Part shown: positions 43,830-53,739 of the stretch, piece by piece
Layout of the letters: the number at the start of each line of letters is the position of its first letter
Position numbering within the stretch: the first letter of the stretch is position 1
Position numbers and translations under genes: made by a program
The notes under the pieces: generated by a model
The model's input: only the letters and a program-made list of their open reading frames with translations
What the model was told of the DNA's origin: nothing
The model's database searches: none
Assembly: GCF_018336815.1 (NCBI RefSeq)
Contig: NZ_CP050497.1
Coordinates: 930,001-994,000 of the forward strand
Length of the DNA: 64,000 nucleotides
Direction of reading: 5' to 3'
Origin: Treponema vincentii
GTDB lineage: Bacteria > Spirochaetota > Spirochaetia > Treponematales > Treponemataceae

Positions 43830-44705
43830 ATGGATAAAATATCGATTAGATTTTTTAATGATACGGAAGTTCGCGCCGTTTGGGATGAAGAACAGTCCAA
43901 ATGGTGGTTTAGTGTGCTTGATATCATCGGTGTTCTAAATGAGCAGCGCGAATATGAAAAGAACCGTAACTACTGGAAATACTTAAAAGCAAAGCTCAGA
44001 AGAGAAAATCTTGAGTTGGTTAGCGCTACTACCCAACTGAAATTAACTGCTGCCGATGGGAAAAAATATAAATCGGATGTAATGGATTACAATCAGGTGA
44101 TAGAGCTTGCAAAAAATTTTCCGAACAATAAATCCGTGCCGTTTATCCAGTGGTTTACCTATTCTGAAGAAACAGTAGACGCAAAGAGTAAAACAAAAGC
44201 ATACGCACTCTTTGAAAGTTCATTGCTGAACAGTATTGAAGTTGGCACGATACAGGGATTACAGCAGATTCATGCCTATCTTTTTGGAGGGCTCTATGAT
44301 TTTGCCGGTAAAATAAGAACCGTGAATATTTCAAAAGGCGGTTTTCAGTTTGCGGCAGCAGAGTTTCTTGAACAAAATCTTGCCGGAATAGAGAAAATGC
44401 CTGATACAACATTTAAACAGATTGCAGAAAAATATGTCGAGATGAATATCGCCCATCCTTTCCGTGAAGGTAACGGGAGAACAACAAGGATATGGCTGGA
44501 TTTAATTCTCAAGCGTACATTAAAAAAGTGCATCGATTGGAGCAAAATCAATAAAAGAGAATATCTGAAAGCTATGGCGGAAAGCGTAATCGACTCAGGT
44601 AAAATAAAAGCTTTGCTGCAAAATGCTCTGACGGACAAAATCAATGACCGTGAAATGTTTATGAAAGGGATTGATTATTCCTATTATTACGAAGAAGCGG
44701 AGTAA
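43830..44705 (+). CDS. Bro-N-Fic fusion protein
   Basis: Residues 1 to about 115 match the BRO/phage antirepressor N-terminal domain (IRFFNDTEVRAVWDEEQSKW, then WFSVLDIIGVLNE and KKYKSDVMDYNQVIELA). Residues about 125-290 are a Fic domain with catalytic HPFREGNGRTTR at 209-220 and ISKGGFQFAAAEFLEQNL as the flap. Fic enzymes usually transfer AMP to a target protein. No inhibitory (S/T)xxxE(G/N) helix is evident at the usual place, so self-inhibition is unclear. The ribosome-binding site is AAGGAA. The Bro-N half suggests DNA binding or phage origin. Confidence 0.85.
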   Translation: MDKISIRFFNDTEVRAVWDEEQSKWWFSVLDIIGVLNEQREYEKNRNYWKYLKAKLRRENLELVSATTQLKLTAADGKKYKSDVMDYNQVIELAKNFPNNKSVPFIQWFTYSEETVDAKSKTKAYALFESSLLNSIEVGTIQGLQQIHAYLFGGLYDFAGKIRTVNISKGGFQFAAAEFLEQNLAGIEKMPDTTFKQIAEKYVEMNIAHPFREGNGRTTRIWLDLILKRTLKKCIDWSKINKREYLKAMAESVIDSGKIKALLQNALTDKINDREMFMKGIDYSYYYEEAE

Positions 44706-44774
44706 TATGCACCATTTTCTGAATATTTGCTACATATCTTTGCTATATATCCCAAAAAGGAGTATACTTGGGGC

Positions 44775-45767
44775 ATGCTGGATTTACTGAAGGAATAAAA
44801 GATCGAAATTTCAAAGGAAGAATATAATTCTGTATGGGATGGCCATGAAGAGAAAAAGGGTTATATAGATTTGTTGATAACAAATCTATATAACCAAGCA
44901 ATCATTATAGAAAATAAATTAAATTATGCTCCTGACCAGCCGAATCAAATTGTTAGGTATATGAAATATATACAGGAACAAAAATTCAGAAAAAATAGCA
45001 AAGTTGATATGACGGTCGTTTATCTTACATTAATTCTCGGACATTGATAGTTATCATTCATCATTTAAAGATTATACCAAGCTTATAATAGACGCAAAAA
45101 ATGGAATTGATGGAAAGGTCTTAAAATATCGTAGCGCTATAGATAGTAATAAAAAGAAAGGGAGTTTAGTAAAATTCTTAGATGATTGTTTATTAAATCA
45201 AAAGATATAACAAGTCCAGAAGTTATGCTTACAAAAGTTTACCTAGAACAATATAAAATTTTGCTTGGACATTTGGGAGGTAGTGTCGCGATGTTGGAGT
45301 ATCAAAAAGAATTGCTTAAAAGCATTTATTCATCTGAAAAAAATTGTAAGGCCGCAAAAGATTTAGTTGAAGTTTTTGCAGGTGACAAAAATGGAGAAAA
45401 CTCAATAGTTAGTTCATTTATAACTGATCAATTAAAGAATTTTGTTGAACAATTGGGCTTTTCTTTTAATGGTTGGGGATATGTAATTACAAATGATATA
45501 ACTTCAGATTACTTATATGTGTTTGGTCAATTCAGAAACTTACAAATTGGTTTCACAAATGATGAAGAGAAAATTTCTGAGGAACATCAAAAAATCTATC
45601 AAAAAATTTTAGAAGAAGTTTATAAAATTAAAATAGATGGTGCAGATGATAAGTGGGTGTGGCTACAAATAGAACCATTAAATGGTAAAGAAAATCTTGA
45701 TGAATTTCTAAAATTTTATACAGATTTACTAGTTGGAGTGAAGAAAAGATTTTTAAAAGTAAAATAG
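44775..45767 (+). pseudogene. PD-(D/E)XK nuclease-like protein, degraded
   Basis: The AT-rich remnant contains KKGYIDLLITNLYNQAIIIE followed by NKL, the D...ExK core of PDDEXK_4-type nucleases. It continues in other frames (DYTKLIIDAKNGIDGKVLKY, then SPEVMLTKVYLEQYKILLGH and WVWLQIEPLNGKENLDEFLK). A TAA at 44796 and frame breaks near 45045 and 45190 inactivate it. The base composition differs from the flanks, suggesting transfer. Confidence 0.75.
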
Positions 45768-45991
45768 GCATAATATCGTTTTCAAAGCCGACAAACGGGA
45801 AAACTCTGTTTTCGATGTAAAACAATGTCATTTTGATTATCAATCGCTTGAAGTAAATAAGCTTAAGTGAACCTCTAAAGCCTAAGGTTTTTAGAAGTTC
45901 ACTACTGAAAATGAAATTGAACTTATTGCCAATTATCATAGATGAATTTTTTTATAAAATATGGTACACTACAAAAAATGGAGGTTCTTAT

Positions 45992-46207
45992 ATGTCAACA
46001 CTACCCTTTGAGCAACTTTCAGCACAAGTTGATATGCTTTCTTACACCGAGAGAATCAGATTGCTTAATAAAATAGTACAAACTTTACACACCCCTATAA
46101 AAGTTCATAAAAGAGAAGCCCCCGACTTTGACGCTGCCTTTGGTTTATGGAAAGATAGAGAGATTTCTGTTCAGGAAATAAGAACCAAGGCTTGGGGGCG
46201 CTCTTAA
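45992..46207 (+). CDS. VapB-like antitoxin
   Basis: The start ATG at 45992 (GGAGG 7 bases upstream) gives 71 residues: MSTLPFEQLSAQVDMLSYTE, RIRLLNKIVQTLH and an acidic end (DFDAAFGLWKDREISVQEIR). The short helical sequence with a toxin-binding tail, and the 1-base overlap with a PIN toxin gene, identify it as the antitoxin. Confidence 0.8.
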   Translation: MSTLPFEQLSAQVDMLSYTERIRLLNKIVQTLHTPIKVHKREAPDFDAAFGLWKDREISVQEIRTKAWGRS

Positions 46208-46578
46208 TGCTTTATCTTTGTGATACGTGCATTCTTATAGACTATCTTCGCGGAAAAACAGGTGTTCAACAAAAACTTAAACAAGATAGAAAACAAGGTT
46301 TGGGAATGTCTTCCGTTACATATATGGAATTAATGGTAGGAGCTTTTAATAAACGGGAAGTCGGCATCATAAAAAAAGCCTTTTCGGATTTTGAGATTGA
46401 GGAAATTTCTGAATCAATTTCTGTAAAGGCAAAGAAGCTCATTGAAAGATATACTAAAAGCCACGGTCTTTTGATTCCGGATGCCTTGATCGCTGCGACA
46501 GCATTAGAATTGGATATACCATTGTATACTGCGAATATTAAGGATTTTCAGTTTATTCCGAATTTAATTTTGGTATAG
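46207..46578 (+). CDS. vapC: VapC-type PIN-domain ribonuclease toxin
   Basis: From the ATG overlapping the antitoxin stop (TAATG) the protein is 123 residues. It has the PIN acidic residues in MLYLCDTCILIDYLRG, SVTYMELMVGAFNK (Glu), IPDALIAATALELDIPLYTA (Asp) and NIKDFQFIPNL (Asp). PIN toxins cut tRNA or rRNA. Confidence 0.92.
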   Translation: MLYLCDTCILIDYLRGKTGVQQKLKQDRKQGLGMSSVTYMELMVGAFNKREVGIIKKAFSDFEIEEISESISVKAKKLIERYTKSHGLLIPDALIAATALELDIPLYTANIKDFQFIPNLILV

Positions 46579-46625
46579 ATCATTATACGGTTTTTATAGA
46601 GAAAAATTATAGCAAAGGGAACCAC

Positions 46626-46847
46626 AATTGACCAAAAACTATCAAACCTTTATAGAACATACCGGTAGTACGCTCACAAAAAAGAATGCGTTGCCGAATG
46701 AGTATTTTAACACGTATCAATTCTCTTCCGAATACGGTAAGGGCTTCACCGCCGTATACGAGCTTGATTCTTATGCGAATATCTGTATTGCTAAGCATTC
46801 ATATACCAGCGATTTTGAGTACTCCGTTTCGACGGAAGATTCCATCA
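46626..46847 (+). repeat. 222-bp direct repeat, copy 1 (partner 50612-50833)
   Basis: The two copies have the same length, are nearly identical (a handful of differences) and cover the first 74 codons of an AraC-type regulator gene. They diverge sharply after GATTCCATCA. Confidence 0.85.
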
Positions 46848-46861
46848 TTTTTCATGGTTAA
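46628..46861 (+). pseudogene. AraC-type regulator, N-terminal fragment
   Basis: 77 codons (MTKNYQTFIEHTGSTLTKKN, then NEYFNTYQFSSEYGKGFTAV) match the start of the intact regulator at 50596-51582. The fragment then ends in unrelated sequence 8 bases before the end of the TOTE gene. It has lost the DNA-binding domain. Confidence 0.85.
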
Positions 46862-46868
46862 ATTTAGA

Positions 46869-49800
46869 TTATTTAATAATTTCGACTTCAATGGCCGATG
46901 CGATCTCAGGATTGCAAATACGGATGCTGCAGTCTTCCGCTTCCGAATATCCGAGAAAATCGATACTACCGTACCATAAAATTTTTTCATCGAATACGGC
47001 AAGCCGTTGAGAAACGTTTTCTCTTTTAAAAACGGAAGCCCCTGCCGCTGCAAGCATATCGATATACGGCTGCTGCTTTTTTTGCCGTTCTTCATCTTTA
47101 TGCAGCCTTGTTATTATGAAAATTTTGCATCCGCTTGAAAGTATTTTCGGTACGAGCGGTAGAAATTTTTGTATTTCCGTTCTTGAAAGATACGGCGAAC
47201 AGATGACGGCGGAGTTTTTTGCGTTCATGCAGTCGTGAATAAAATCGGTTTTGTAATCATCGGCGGAATACAATTTTGACGTTTCACTCTGTGATAGCTC
47301 TAAATCGGAAGTGAGCTTTATCGCATAGCCGAGCTGCTTATAGCCTTTAAGCCGTTTTTGATACATACGATCGAAAACCGGAATACGAAAATCAACATAG
47401 TCGAAAATCTGCACTTCGTCTTTGCCTACAAAATTTCTATGCAGACGTCCGCAGTATTGTGCGAGCGTACCTTTCCAACTGAACGGCATTGCAAGCATAA
47501 GCGTATCAAGCCGCGGATGGTCAAAACCTTCTCCGGCATATTTTCCTGTTGCAAGTACGACAAGCGATTCGGATGCAGGGACTTGTCTGAGTGTTTCAAG
47601 CTGTTCTTTCTTTTGTTTTTGCGTCCCTTTACCGGTAATCACGATAACATGGAGCGCAGCATCTTTGAGATATTCTTTTAACAAGTTTAAATGTTCGATT
47701 CTATCGGACAGGATAAGCGGCGTTCGTCCATTTTTGACAGCGGTTTGCACATCTGAAACGATTAATGCATTCCGCGCCTCCGCTTTTATCATTTCGGAAT
47801 AATAATTTTGTATTGAATGTTTTGAACTTTCCGTATTATCCGCAACGATATGAAAGTTCGTAAAACGGGGAATAAAATAATGCTCAAAGTTTTGTGTTTT
47901 ACTCATCTGCTTTGCTGTTGTCGAATAAAGAATGTGCCCACATTGCATAAAGATGATTTTTTGCCGACCGTCACGGCGTATAGGCGTTGCAGTCAGCCCG
48001 TATACGTACTTTGCGCGGAAGCTCTTTACGAGATTTTCCGTTCCAAAAGCTGAAACGTGATGACATTCATCCACGATAAGCATACCATAAATATGTCGCC
48101 GTGGTTTTACCGCATCCGAATTTTTCTCTGTAAGCGATTTAATAATTGCAATGTCGATAATTCCGGTCGACATATCTTTTCCTGCAGCGATTGTTCCGGC
48201 TTCATAATTTAAAAATCGCTTGATTGCCTTTCTCCACTGCTCTAAAAGCGTGTGCGTTTGCACGAGAATTATTGTATTGACTTTCCGTTCCGCAATTAGT
48301 GCAGCAGCAGTTACAGTTTTTCCGAAACCTGTTCCGGCAGATAGAATTCCGATATCCGATTTAAGCATTGCGTGTAAAGCTGCATTTTGCTCTGCATATA
48401 ATTCCGCAGTAAAATTAACTTCGATGTGTGTACCTGCATATCGCTCATCTTTAATTTCATAAGGCGTATCGCAATCGTTTAATAATTTTTCGATCTGACT
48501 GAGATTACCGCGCGGCAGCAACAAGGCGTTTTCAGTTCCTGCAGAACAATCGATATAACGCGGAGTGTTATACAGCGGGAGACGCATCTGAAGATTTTTG
48601 AAATACTCCGGATTTAAGAAAACAGCTGTCCGCCGGAATATTCCCAGCGCCCGCTCCGAGATTCCGTTCTTTGCAATTTCGATTTGATTGGAAACTGTAA
48701 TGTGTACTATCGAAGAAAAATCTTTTTCCGTCAGTAGTACGCTTTGCGGCAATTCCTTGTTGAACCGATTCCCCTGCGATGTTTTAAGAACTTTGTATGC
48801 CGCGTTGGGTTTCACACTATCACCGATTGTATTGATTTCACCGTCATCAACATCGCTCGGCAAAAAGTCCGGTATGGTTTTTGCAATTTCATCGCAGCAT
48901 ACTCGCATGGCTTTTTCAGATAATTTTTTAATGGAGTTTAAATACGCCCACTGGTCATCGAATGGAATAAAATCTTCGTCTACAAAAACCGAACACTGAT
49001 TTTTTACCGCTTGTCCCTGTAGCGGCAAAGCAATTAAATTACCGTAGCCTCCTTTCGGTATTGCATCCTGATTAGGAAACATACGGTCGAAAGATTCAAA
49101 CGGTAACGAATGCCGCTCATTCATCGCCGCCTGTAAAATCAATGCGCCGAAATTGCGCGCACGTTTTGCGGCTATATTTTCACTAAAAAATATCCAAAGG
49201 TGAGCTCCTTTTCCTGAACGCGATATTTCAACCGAAACGGGAATAGAAAATACCGCACAGGTTTTACGGACAGCCGCCACATCCTTTTTCCACGAATCGG
49301 AACTCCCCGTATGCGAATCGAAATCGAAGGTATAACTTCGGCAACCAAATAAGGTTGCCTCGTTAACCGTCAAGTTTCCTTATCGGAAACTTGCTTATTG
49401 ACGTGTGCGCTATCGCGCACGAATTCGGCAGTTTTCGAGAATTGATATTCTCTCAACTGTCGAATTTATAGGAAGGCCAGAAACCGGCATACATCCCCTT
49501 CAATGAGCGGATATACCCCGATAACATCGCGGCAGGCTGCATCTTTTCCTGCCAAATGATTAAAAATATACCGGCCGGAGAGTGGAACGGGAAGTTTAAA
49601 CGGACAGGCAGCGCACGAATAGTTTTTCATATCGCATTTCCCGCGTTGCCACTTGTTCTGGCAAACCGGTGAATAGCCGCTTTTATTTGATTTTGCATTA
49701 TACCAGCGCAGCGCAAAGACATCCTGTCGGCCGATAAACAACGATGTATATAAATTGATTTTTTCCTGCGCTGCACTGCTCCGATTAACAAGCGGATGTG

Positions 49801-49982
49801 ACGGCGTGAATGTATCCGCTGCTGTCGAAACTTCCCCTTTTGCGATTACCGCGGTGCTTTTTTTCTTCAAGGTGCAGCAGGACATCTTCATGCGCCATTG
49901 CAAAAGAACGTATCAATCCGATAAGTTCTTCGTGAGGAAGTGTTTCCAAATATGATAAAATAACGGTTGATATATCGGCCAT
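46869..49982 (-). pseudogene. TOTE-type AEP primase-helicase, broken by a repeat insertion and a frame break
   Basis: One gene in three pieces. Residues from the ATG at 49982 (MADISTVILSYLETLPHEEL) leave frame at an A7 tract (49858-49864; six A would continue). The second piece (INLYTSLFIGRQDVFALRWY, GYSPVCQNKWQRGKCDMKNY with Cys pairs, ending GDVCRFLAF) stops at a 141-bp hairpin element (49331-49471). The third resumes DFDSHTGSSDSWKKDV, VSVEISRSGKGAHLWIFFSE and GGYGNLIALPLQG (primase), then a helicase with GILSAGTGFGKTVTAAALIA, DECHHVSAFG, GLTATPIRRDG and YCGRLHRNFVG, and a PLD-like end. Removing 146 bases and one A gives a continuous 988-residue protein. TOTE systems are considered anti-invader conflict systems. 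Confidence 0.8.
49331..49471 (-). mobile_element. Hairpin-rich MITE-like insertion, copy B
   Basis: About 141 bp, flanked by GAAGG on both sides (49326-49330 and 49472-49476). Ends TATAACTTCG and CGAATTTATA are 10-base inverted repeats with one mismatch. It contains four hairpins: GGCAACC/GGTTGCC, CAAGTTTCC/GGAAACTTG, GTGCGC/GCGCAC, and GAGAAT/ATTCTC inside larger arms. The core matches copy A at 41366-41440. Excision restores the TOTE reading frame exactly. Confidence 0.8.
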
Positions 49983-50040
49983 TGTGCGTACAAATTATAT
50001 ATCGGCCTGTTCTATATGGAAATAAATGAACTATTCGGTT

Positions 50041-50346
50041 TTAAAATAAATCCGATAAGGTTTTTAGAGACGTCTTAACGGAAAGCAGCTTTTGGGATAG
50101 TCTGCCTGCGTGTTTGAGCTTGGCGTAGGGGGGGGCGGTTTCCGCTATTGCACCGCTTTCCAGCACGGTGCTTTCGCTGCCTACATCCAAAGCGGAGGAC
50201 GCCTCATCCGGCAGCAGTACCGATGCATCCTTTAATAAGGCTCTCGCAAGAGTCGCATACCTTCCGAAATACGATAACCGGATAAAACCGTCGGAGTCTG
50301 CCGTTATTTCTTTCAAATTGACAGAACTCAAGGCAGCGATAATCAT
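50041..50346 (-). pseudogene. ABC transporter ATPase remnant
   Basis: The frame keeps RYATLARALLKDASVLLPDE, ASSALDVGSE (degenerate Walker B and D-loop), then jumps to TVLESGAIAETAPPYAKLKH, the end of an ABC ATPase. The part between, with the H-loop, is missing, as is everything before. Confidence 0.8.
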
Positions 50347-50378
50347 ATCTTTTAGCAGAGATTGATTCGTGCGGAGGG

Positions 50379-50494
50379 TTTAATACCCCGACGCTTGCGT
50401 CGTAACGAAGGGTATTAAAGCCGACTGCAACCACCTTATGAGAACATACAGTGCGAAACGTTGAGCACTGTACCCCGATGCTCGCGTCGGGGTA
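50379..50494. repeat. Nested palindromes before the AraC gene
   Basis: TTTAATACCC/GGGTATTAAA (50379-50419) enclose CGACGC/GCGTCG. TACCCCGA/TCGGGGTA (50471-50494) is flanked by CAGTGC/GCACTG. The loops lack GGA, unlike the CsrA-consensus group. Confidence 0.65.
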
Positions 50495-50595
50495 TGTTGA
50501 TTTTTTACGTTTGAGATTCCCTTATGAAGAATTTTATAAGCTTGAAAGTTTCGGTATAATACATACAATTATTGACAGATGAATTTTCTTGTAAA

Positions 50596-51582
50596 ATGGA
50601 GATACCTTCAAAATTGACCAACAGCTATCAAAGTTTTATAGAATATACCGGTAGTATGCTCACAAAAAAGAGTGCGTTGCCGAACGAGTATTTTAAAACG
50701 TATCAATTCTCTTCCGAATACGGTAAGGGATTCACCGCCGTATACGAGCTTGATTCTTATGCGAATATCTGTATTGCTAAGCATTCATATACCAGCGATT
50801 TTGAGTACTCCGTTTCGACGGAAGATTCCATCACCATACAGCAGTACGATTCCATCGATTCGGATCGACGCTATCCGCAGGGAAATGTTTCGGCGGGGAT
50901 GCAGTATATCGACTATGCGCCGGACAATCGCAGGTACCGGTATGTGATCAAAAAAGATGTTCCTGCAAAAGTGATCAGTGTTCAGCTGCTGCCGGATTAT
51001 TATGAAACGTATCTGAAAAAAGAGTTCGGCGTAAAAGGTATCGATTTGAAAAAGGAATTGCAGGTGTTTCCGCATGGCATTTTTATTCCCGAAATTGCGT
51101 CGATATTTAACCGTATCTGCATTTTCAAAGGCAGTAAAATCTCTACTCGATTATTTTTCAAAAGTAAGATAGATGAACTGACTGCAATCATTATTCAAAA
51201 AGCGGAAGAGCTCCGCCATGCGGATGACAGAAAGATTGCCGTTTCCGATAGATACGCTGTTGCAAGGATTATGGAATATGTGAACGCTCATTTGTCGAAG
51301 AACTTTTTATTGTCGGAACTGGCATCCGAAGCGTATATGAGTGTTTCAAAATTCAAATATGTATTTAAAGCAATTACGGGGCAAAGTTTTTCCGATTACA
51401 TCACGCAAAAAAGAATGGAATTGGCATGCGAACTGTTGGTACAGAGTAATCTCTATGTAGCGGAAATCGCCTATCGGCTCGGCTATAAAAATGCAGGAAG
51501 TTTTTCCGTTCAATTCAAAAACTATACAGGTGTGCTGCCGTCGAATTATCGTTTAAACAGAGCTTGCGGCATTATAAGATAA
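50596..51582 (+). CDS. AraC-family transcriptional regulator
   Basis: The chosen start is the ATG at 50596 (MEIPSKLTNSYQSFIEYTGS); a TTG at 50572 or at 50614 is possible. The product is about 328 residues: an N-terminal sensing domain and a C-terminal double helix-turn-helix (HLSKNFLLSELASEAYMSVS, then LVQSNLYVAEIAYRLGYKNA and FKNYTGVLPSNYR). It faces the end of an ABC exporter gene. Its first 222 bp are duplicated at 46626. Regulators of this type next to paired ABC exporters often control metal or siderophore transport; the signal here is unknown. Confidence 0.9.
   Translation: MEIPSKLTNSYQSFIEYTGSMLTKKSALPNEYFKTYQFSSEYGKGFTAVYELDSYANICIAKHSYTSDFEYSVSTEDSITIQQYDSIDSDRRYPQGNVSAGMQYIDYAPDNRRYRYVIKKDVPAKVISVQLLPDYYETYLKKEFGVKGIDLKKELQVFPHGIFIPEIASIFNRICIFKGSKISTRLFFKSKIDELTAIIIQKAEELRHADDRKIAVSDRYAVARIMEYVNAHLSKNFLLSELASEAYMSVSKFKYVFKAITGQSFSDYITQKRMELACELLVQSNLYVAEIAYRLGYKNAGSFSVQFKNYTGVLPSNYRLNRACGIIR
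50612..50833 (+). repeat. 222-bp direct repeat, copy 2
   Basis: Intact counterpart of 46626-46847, inside the AraC gene. Homologous recombination between the copies would remove the TOTE gene and the ABC remnant. Confidence 0.85.
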
Positions 51583-51718
51583 TAGTCGGTTCTGCAGAAA
51601 TATCACTCGAGTCTTTTGAGATGCTTTAGTGGATATTTCAGAACAGTTGTGTATAGAGGGCAATCTACGGTATACGTAATGAACCATTATCATAAAATTA
51701 CCCGTCGCGCCAGCCTCC

Positions 51719-53488
51719 TTACATCCTCCACCGTTCCGCTTCATATTGAATATTCCACAGCCTGCGGTACAGTCCGTTGTGTGCAATCAGTTCATCATGT
51801 GTACCTCGCTCGATGATTGTTCCGTTTTCCAGCACGAGAATCTGATCGGCGTTCCGTATGGTAGAAAGTTTATGAGCAATCATAATCACCGTTTTATTTT
51901 TCAACAGTTCTTGCAACGCTGTTTGGATCATCCGCTCGTTTTCCACATCGACGTTTGCCGTCACTTCATCCAAAAGAACAATCGGCGCATCCTTGATAAT
52001 CGCCCGTGCAATGGATATGCGCTGCTTTTCTCCGCCGGAAAGCCGTGAGCCTGCTTCTCCGATAACGGTGTCATAGCCGCTTTCCATCGCTTCAATAAAA
52101 TCCGCACAACCTGCACGCCGAGCCGCTTCTTGCACGTCCTCAACCGTCGCATCAGGCCGTCCTATTCGGATATTGTTCAGCACGGTATCGTTAAACAAAA
52201 ATACATCTTGAAATACAAAGCTGATATTCTTCAACAGGTTTTCATACGACAGCGTTTTTATCTCCTTGACGCCGATGCTGATCGTCCCGTGTCCCTGCAT
52301 AATATCCCAAAAGCGGGCAACCAGATTCGTAACCGTTGTCTTGCCGCTCCCCGAAAGTCCGACGAGCGCCGTCGTTGTTCCCTCCGGTACGCAAAAACTC
52401 ACATCCCGTAATACCGGCGTTTGACTGTATGCAAAACTCACATGGTCAAAACAAATATCGAATTGCTTCAATTCTTCCGGCGCTTTGTTAGACGCACACA
52501 TCAAATCGTGCATTTTAGGAATGTTCTTAATTTGATTCATTCGGTCGATGGACTGCTGCGTCATCTTGGAAAAGATACTGAATATGCCCATCGCTTCCGC
52601 ACCGGTAAAAAGGCTGAACGAAGCAAGCATCAACAAAAATGTTTGCGGGAATGTAAAGTCCTTATACACCAGAAAAAGCCCCGAAAGAAATACGATTCCT
52701 GTGGTAATCAAGCGGAAGCATAATTGATAGATGCCCATCGGTGGGATATGCACAAACTCTCCTCGTACGGAAAAGACGCGGAGTTTTTCGTATGATTCTT
52801 GCGTTTTGGAAAATTGTTTTTCCGCCATATTGTAGGCTTTCAGTACATGTAGTCCTTTGATAAATTCAATCGTGTCTTCAGTTACCGTTCCGATTAATTT
52901 TTGCCGGTTTAGATTGAGCGCATCCTGCCGTGTGGCAAGATAGCGGTAGGCAAACCACGTCGGAATGAGCAGCGCAAGCACCAACAAGAAAATGCGGTAG
53001 TCAAATGAAAGGCAGATAATCAGTGCGATAACAAAGGTTGGAATGCCGACCGCAACTTTTTCAATAACGCCGATGCCTTCTATTTCCAAAAATGCCGCAT
53101 CGGAGGTAATCGTCGAAACTAAATCGCCTACATTCTTTTCGTTAAAAAAGCCGAGCGAAACTTTTCGTAATTCCTTACCCAAAAGTTTGCGTTCTTCGGC
53201 CATGCACTTATACCCTGCACCCGAACGGAAATACGAAACAAGATAGCGCAGCACAATGCGTATAAGAATGCTTGCCGACATAACGAGCGAATAGCGAATC
53301 ATTTCCTGTGCCGTTAACGTCTCCGTAACGTCAGGATTAAATTCCGGCATCCGCGCAGTAATATGAAAGGCGGTCATCAACGGAACTACAATCAGCCAGC
53401 CGTCAAAAAAACTTAACACGAGCGATGCATACAATTGCTTTTTTTGCCCGCCCATCAATTTAATAAAATCCCTTACCGTTTTTAACAT
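51719..53488 (-). CDS. ABC transporter, fused permease-ATPase (half-transporter 1)
   Basis: The 589-residue protein has six hydrophobic segments in the first 330 residues and an ATPase with Walker A GLSGSGKTT, Q-loop SFVFQDVFLF, signature LSGGEKQR, Walker B IVLLDEVT and H-loop IAHKLS. It resembles YbtP/YbtQ-type half-transporters. Its likely partner is the second half-transporter at 56345-58090, from which it is separated by the opposite-strand GmrSD gene. Confidence 0.92.
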   Translation of the reverse strand: MLKTVRDFIKLMGGQKKQLYASLVLSFFDGWLIVVPLMTAFHITARMPEFNPDVTETLTAQEMIRYSLVMSASILIRIVLRYLVSYFRSGAGYKCMAEERKLLGKELRKVSLGFFNEKNVGDLVSTITSDAAFLEIEGIGVIEKVAVGIPTFVIALIICLSFDYRIFLLVLALLIPTWFAYRYLATRQDALNLNRQKLIGTVTEDTIEFIKGLHVLKAYNMAEKQFSKTQESYEKLRVFSVRGEFVHIPPMGIYQLCFRLITTGIVFLSGLFLVYKDFTFPQTFLLMLASFSLFTGAEAMGIFSIFSKMTQQSIDRMNQIKNIPKMHDLMCASNKAPEELKQFDICFDHVSFAYSQTPVLRDVSFCVPEGTTTALVGLSGSGKTTVTNLVARFWDIMQGHGTISIGVKEIKTLSYENLLKNISFVFQDVFLFNDTVLNNIRIGRPDATVEDVQEAARRAGCADFIEAMESGYDTVIGEAGSRLSGGEKQRISIARAIIKDAPIVLLDEVTANVDVENERMIQTALQELLKNKTVIMIAHKLSTIRNADQILVLENGTIIERGTHDELIAHNGLYRRLWNIQYEAERWRM

Positions 53489-53739
53489 GGCGCCTCCAAC
53501 AGATTCCTCTGATTTTAATCATTTTCCCGCCCGGCATCTGTACAATCAACACAACATTGTCTTCCTGCAATATATTTTGGCTGACGACATAAGCGAGGGC
53601 AAGCAACTCAGGGTAGTAGTAAGATATGCTCATTTGTGATATAAGGTTAGTAGTTGTCTGGACTTATTTGATAATCGTACAGCTATGTTACTTTATAAAC
53701 GTCGCGTTTGCTAACCCGCAAACGCAAGGAAAAACAATT

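Noticed and set aside
49370..49470. CsrA-type loops in the MITE hairpins
   Set aside because: These loops read GATA, GATAA or TTATTT rather than GGA, so this family is separate from the CsrA-like hairpins.
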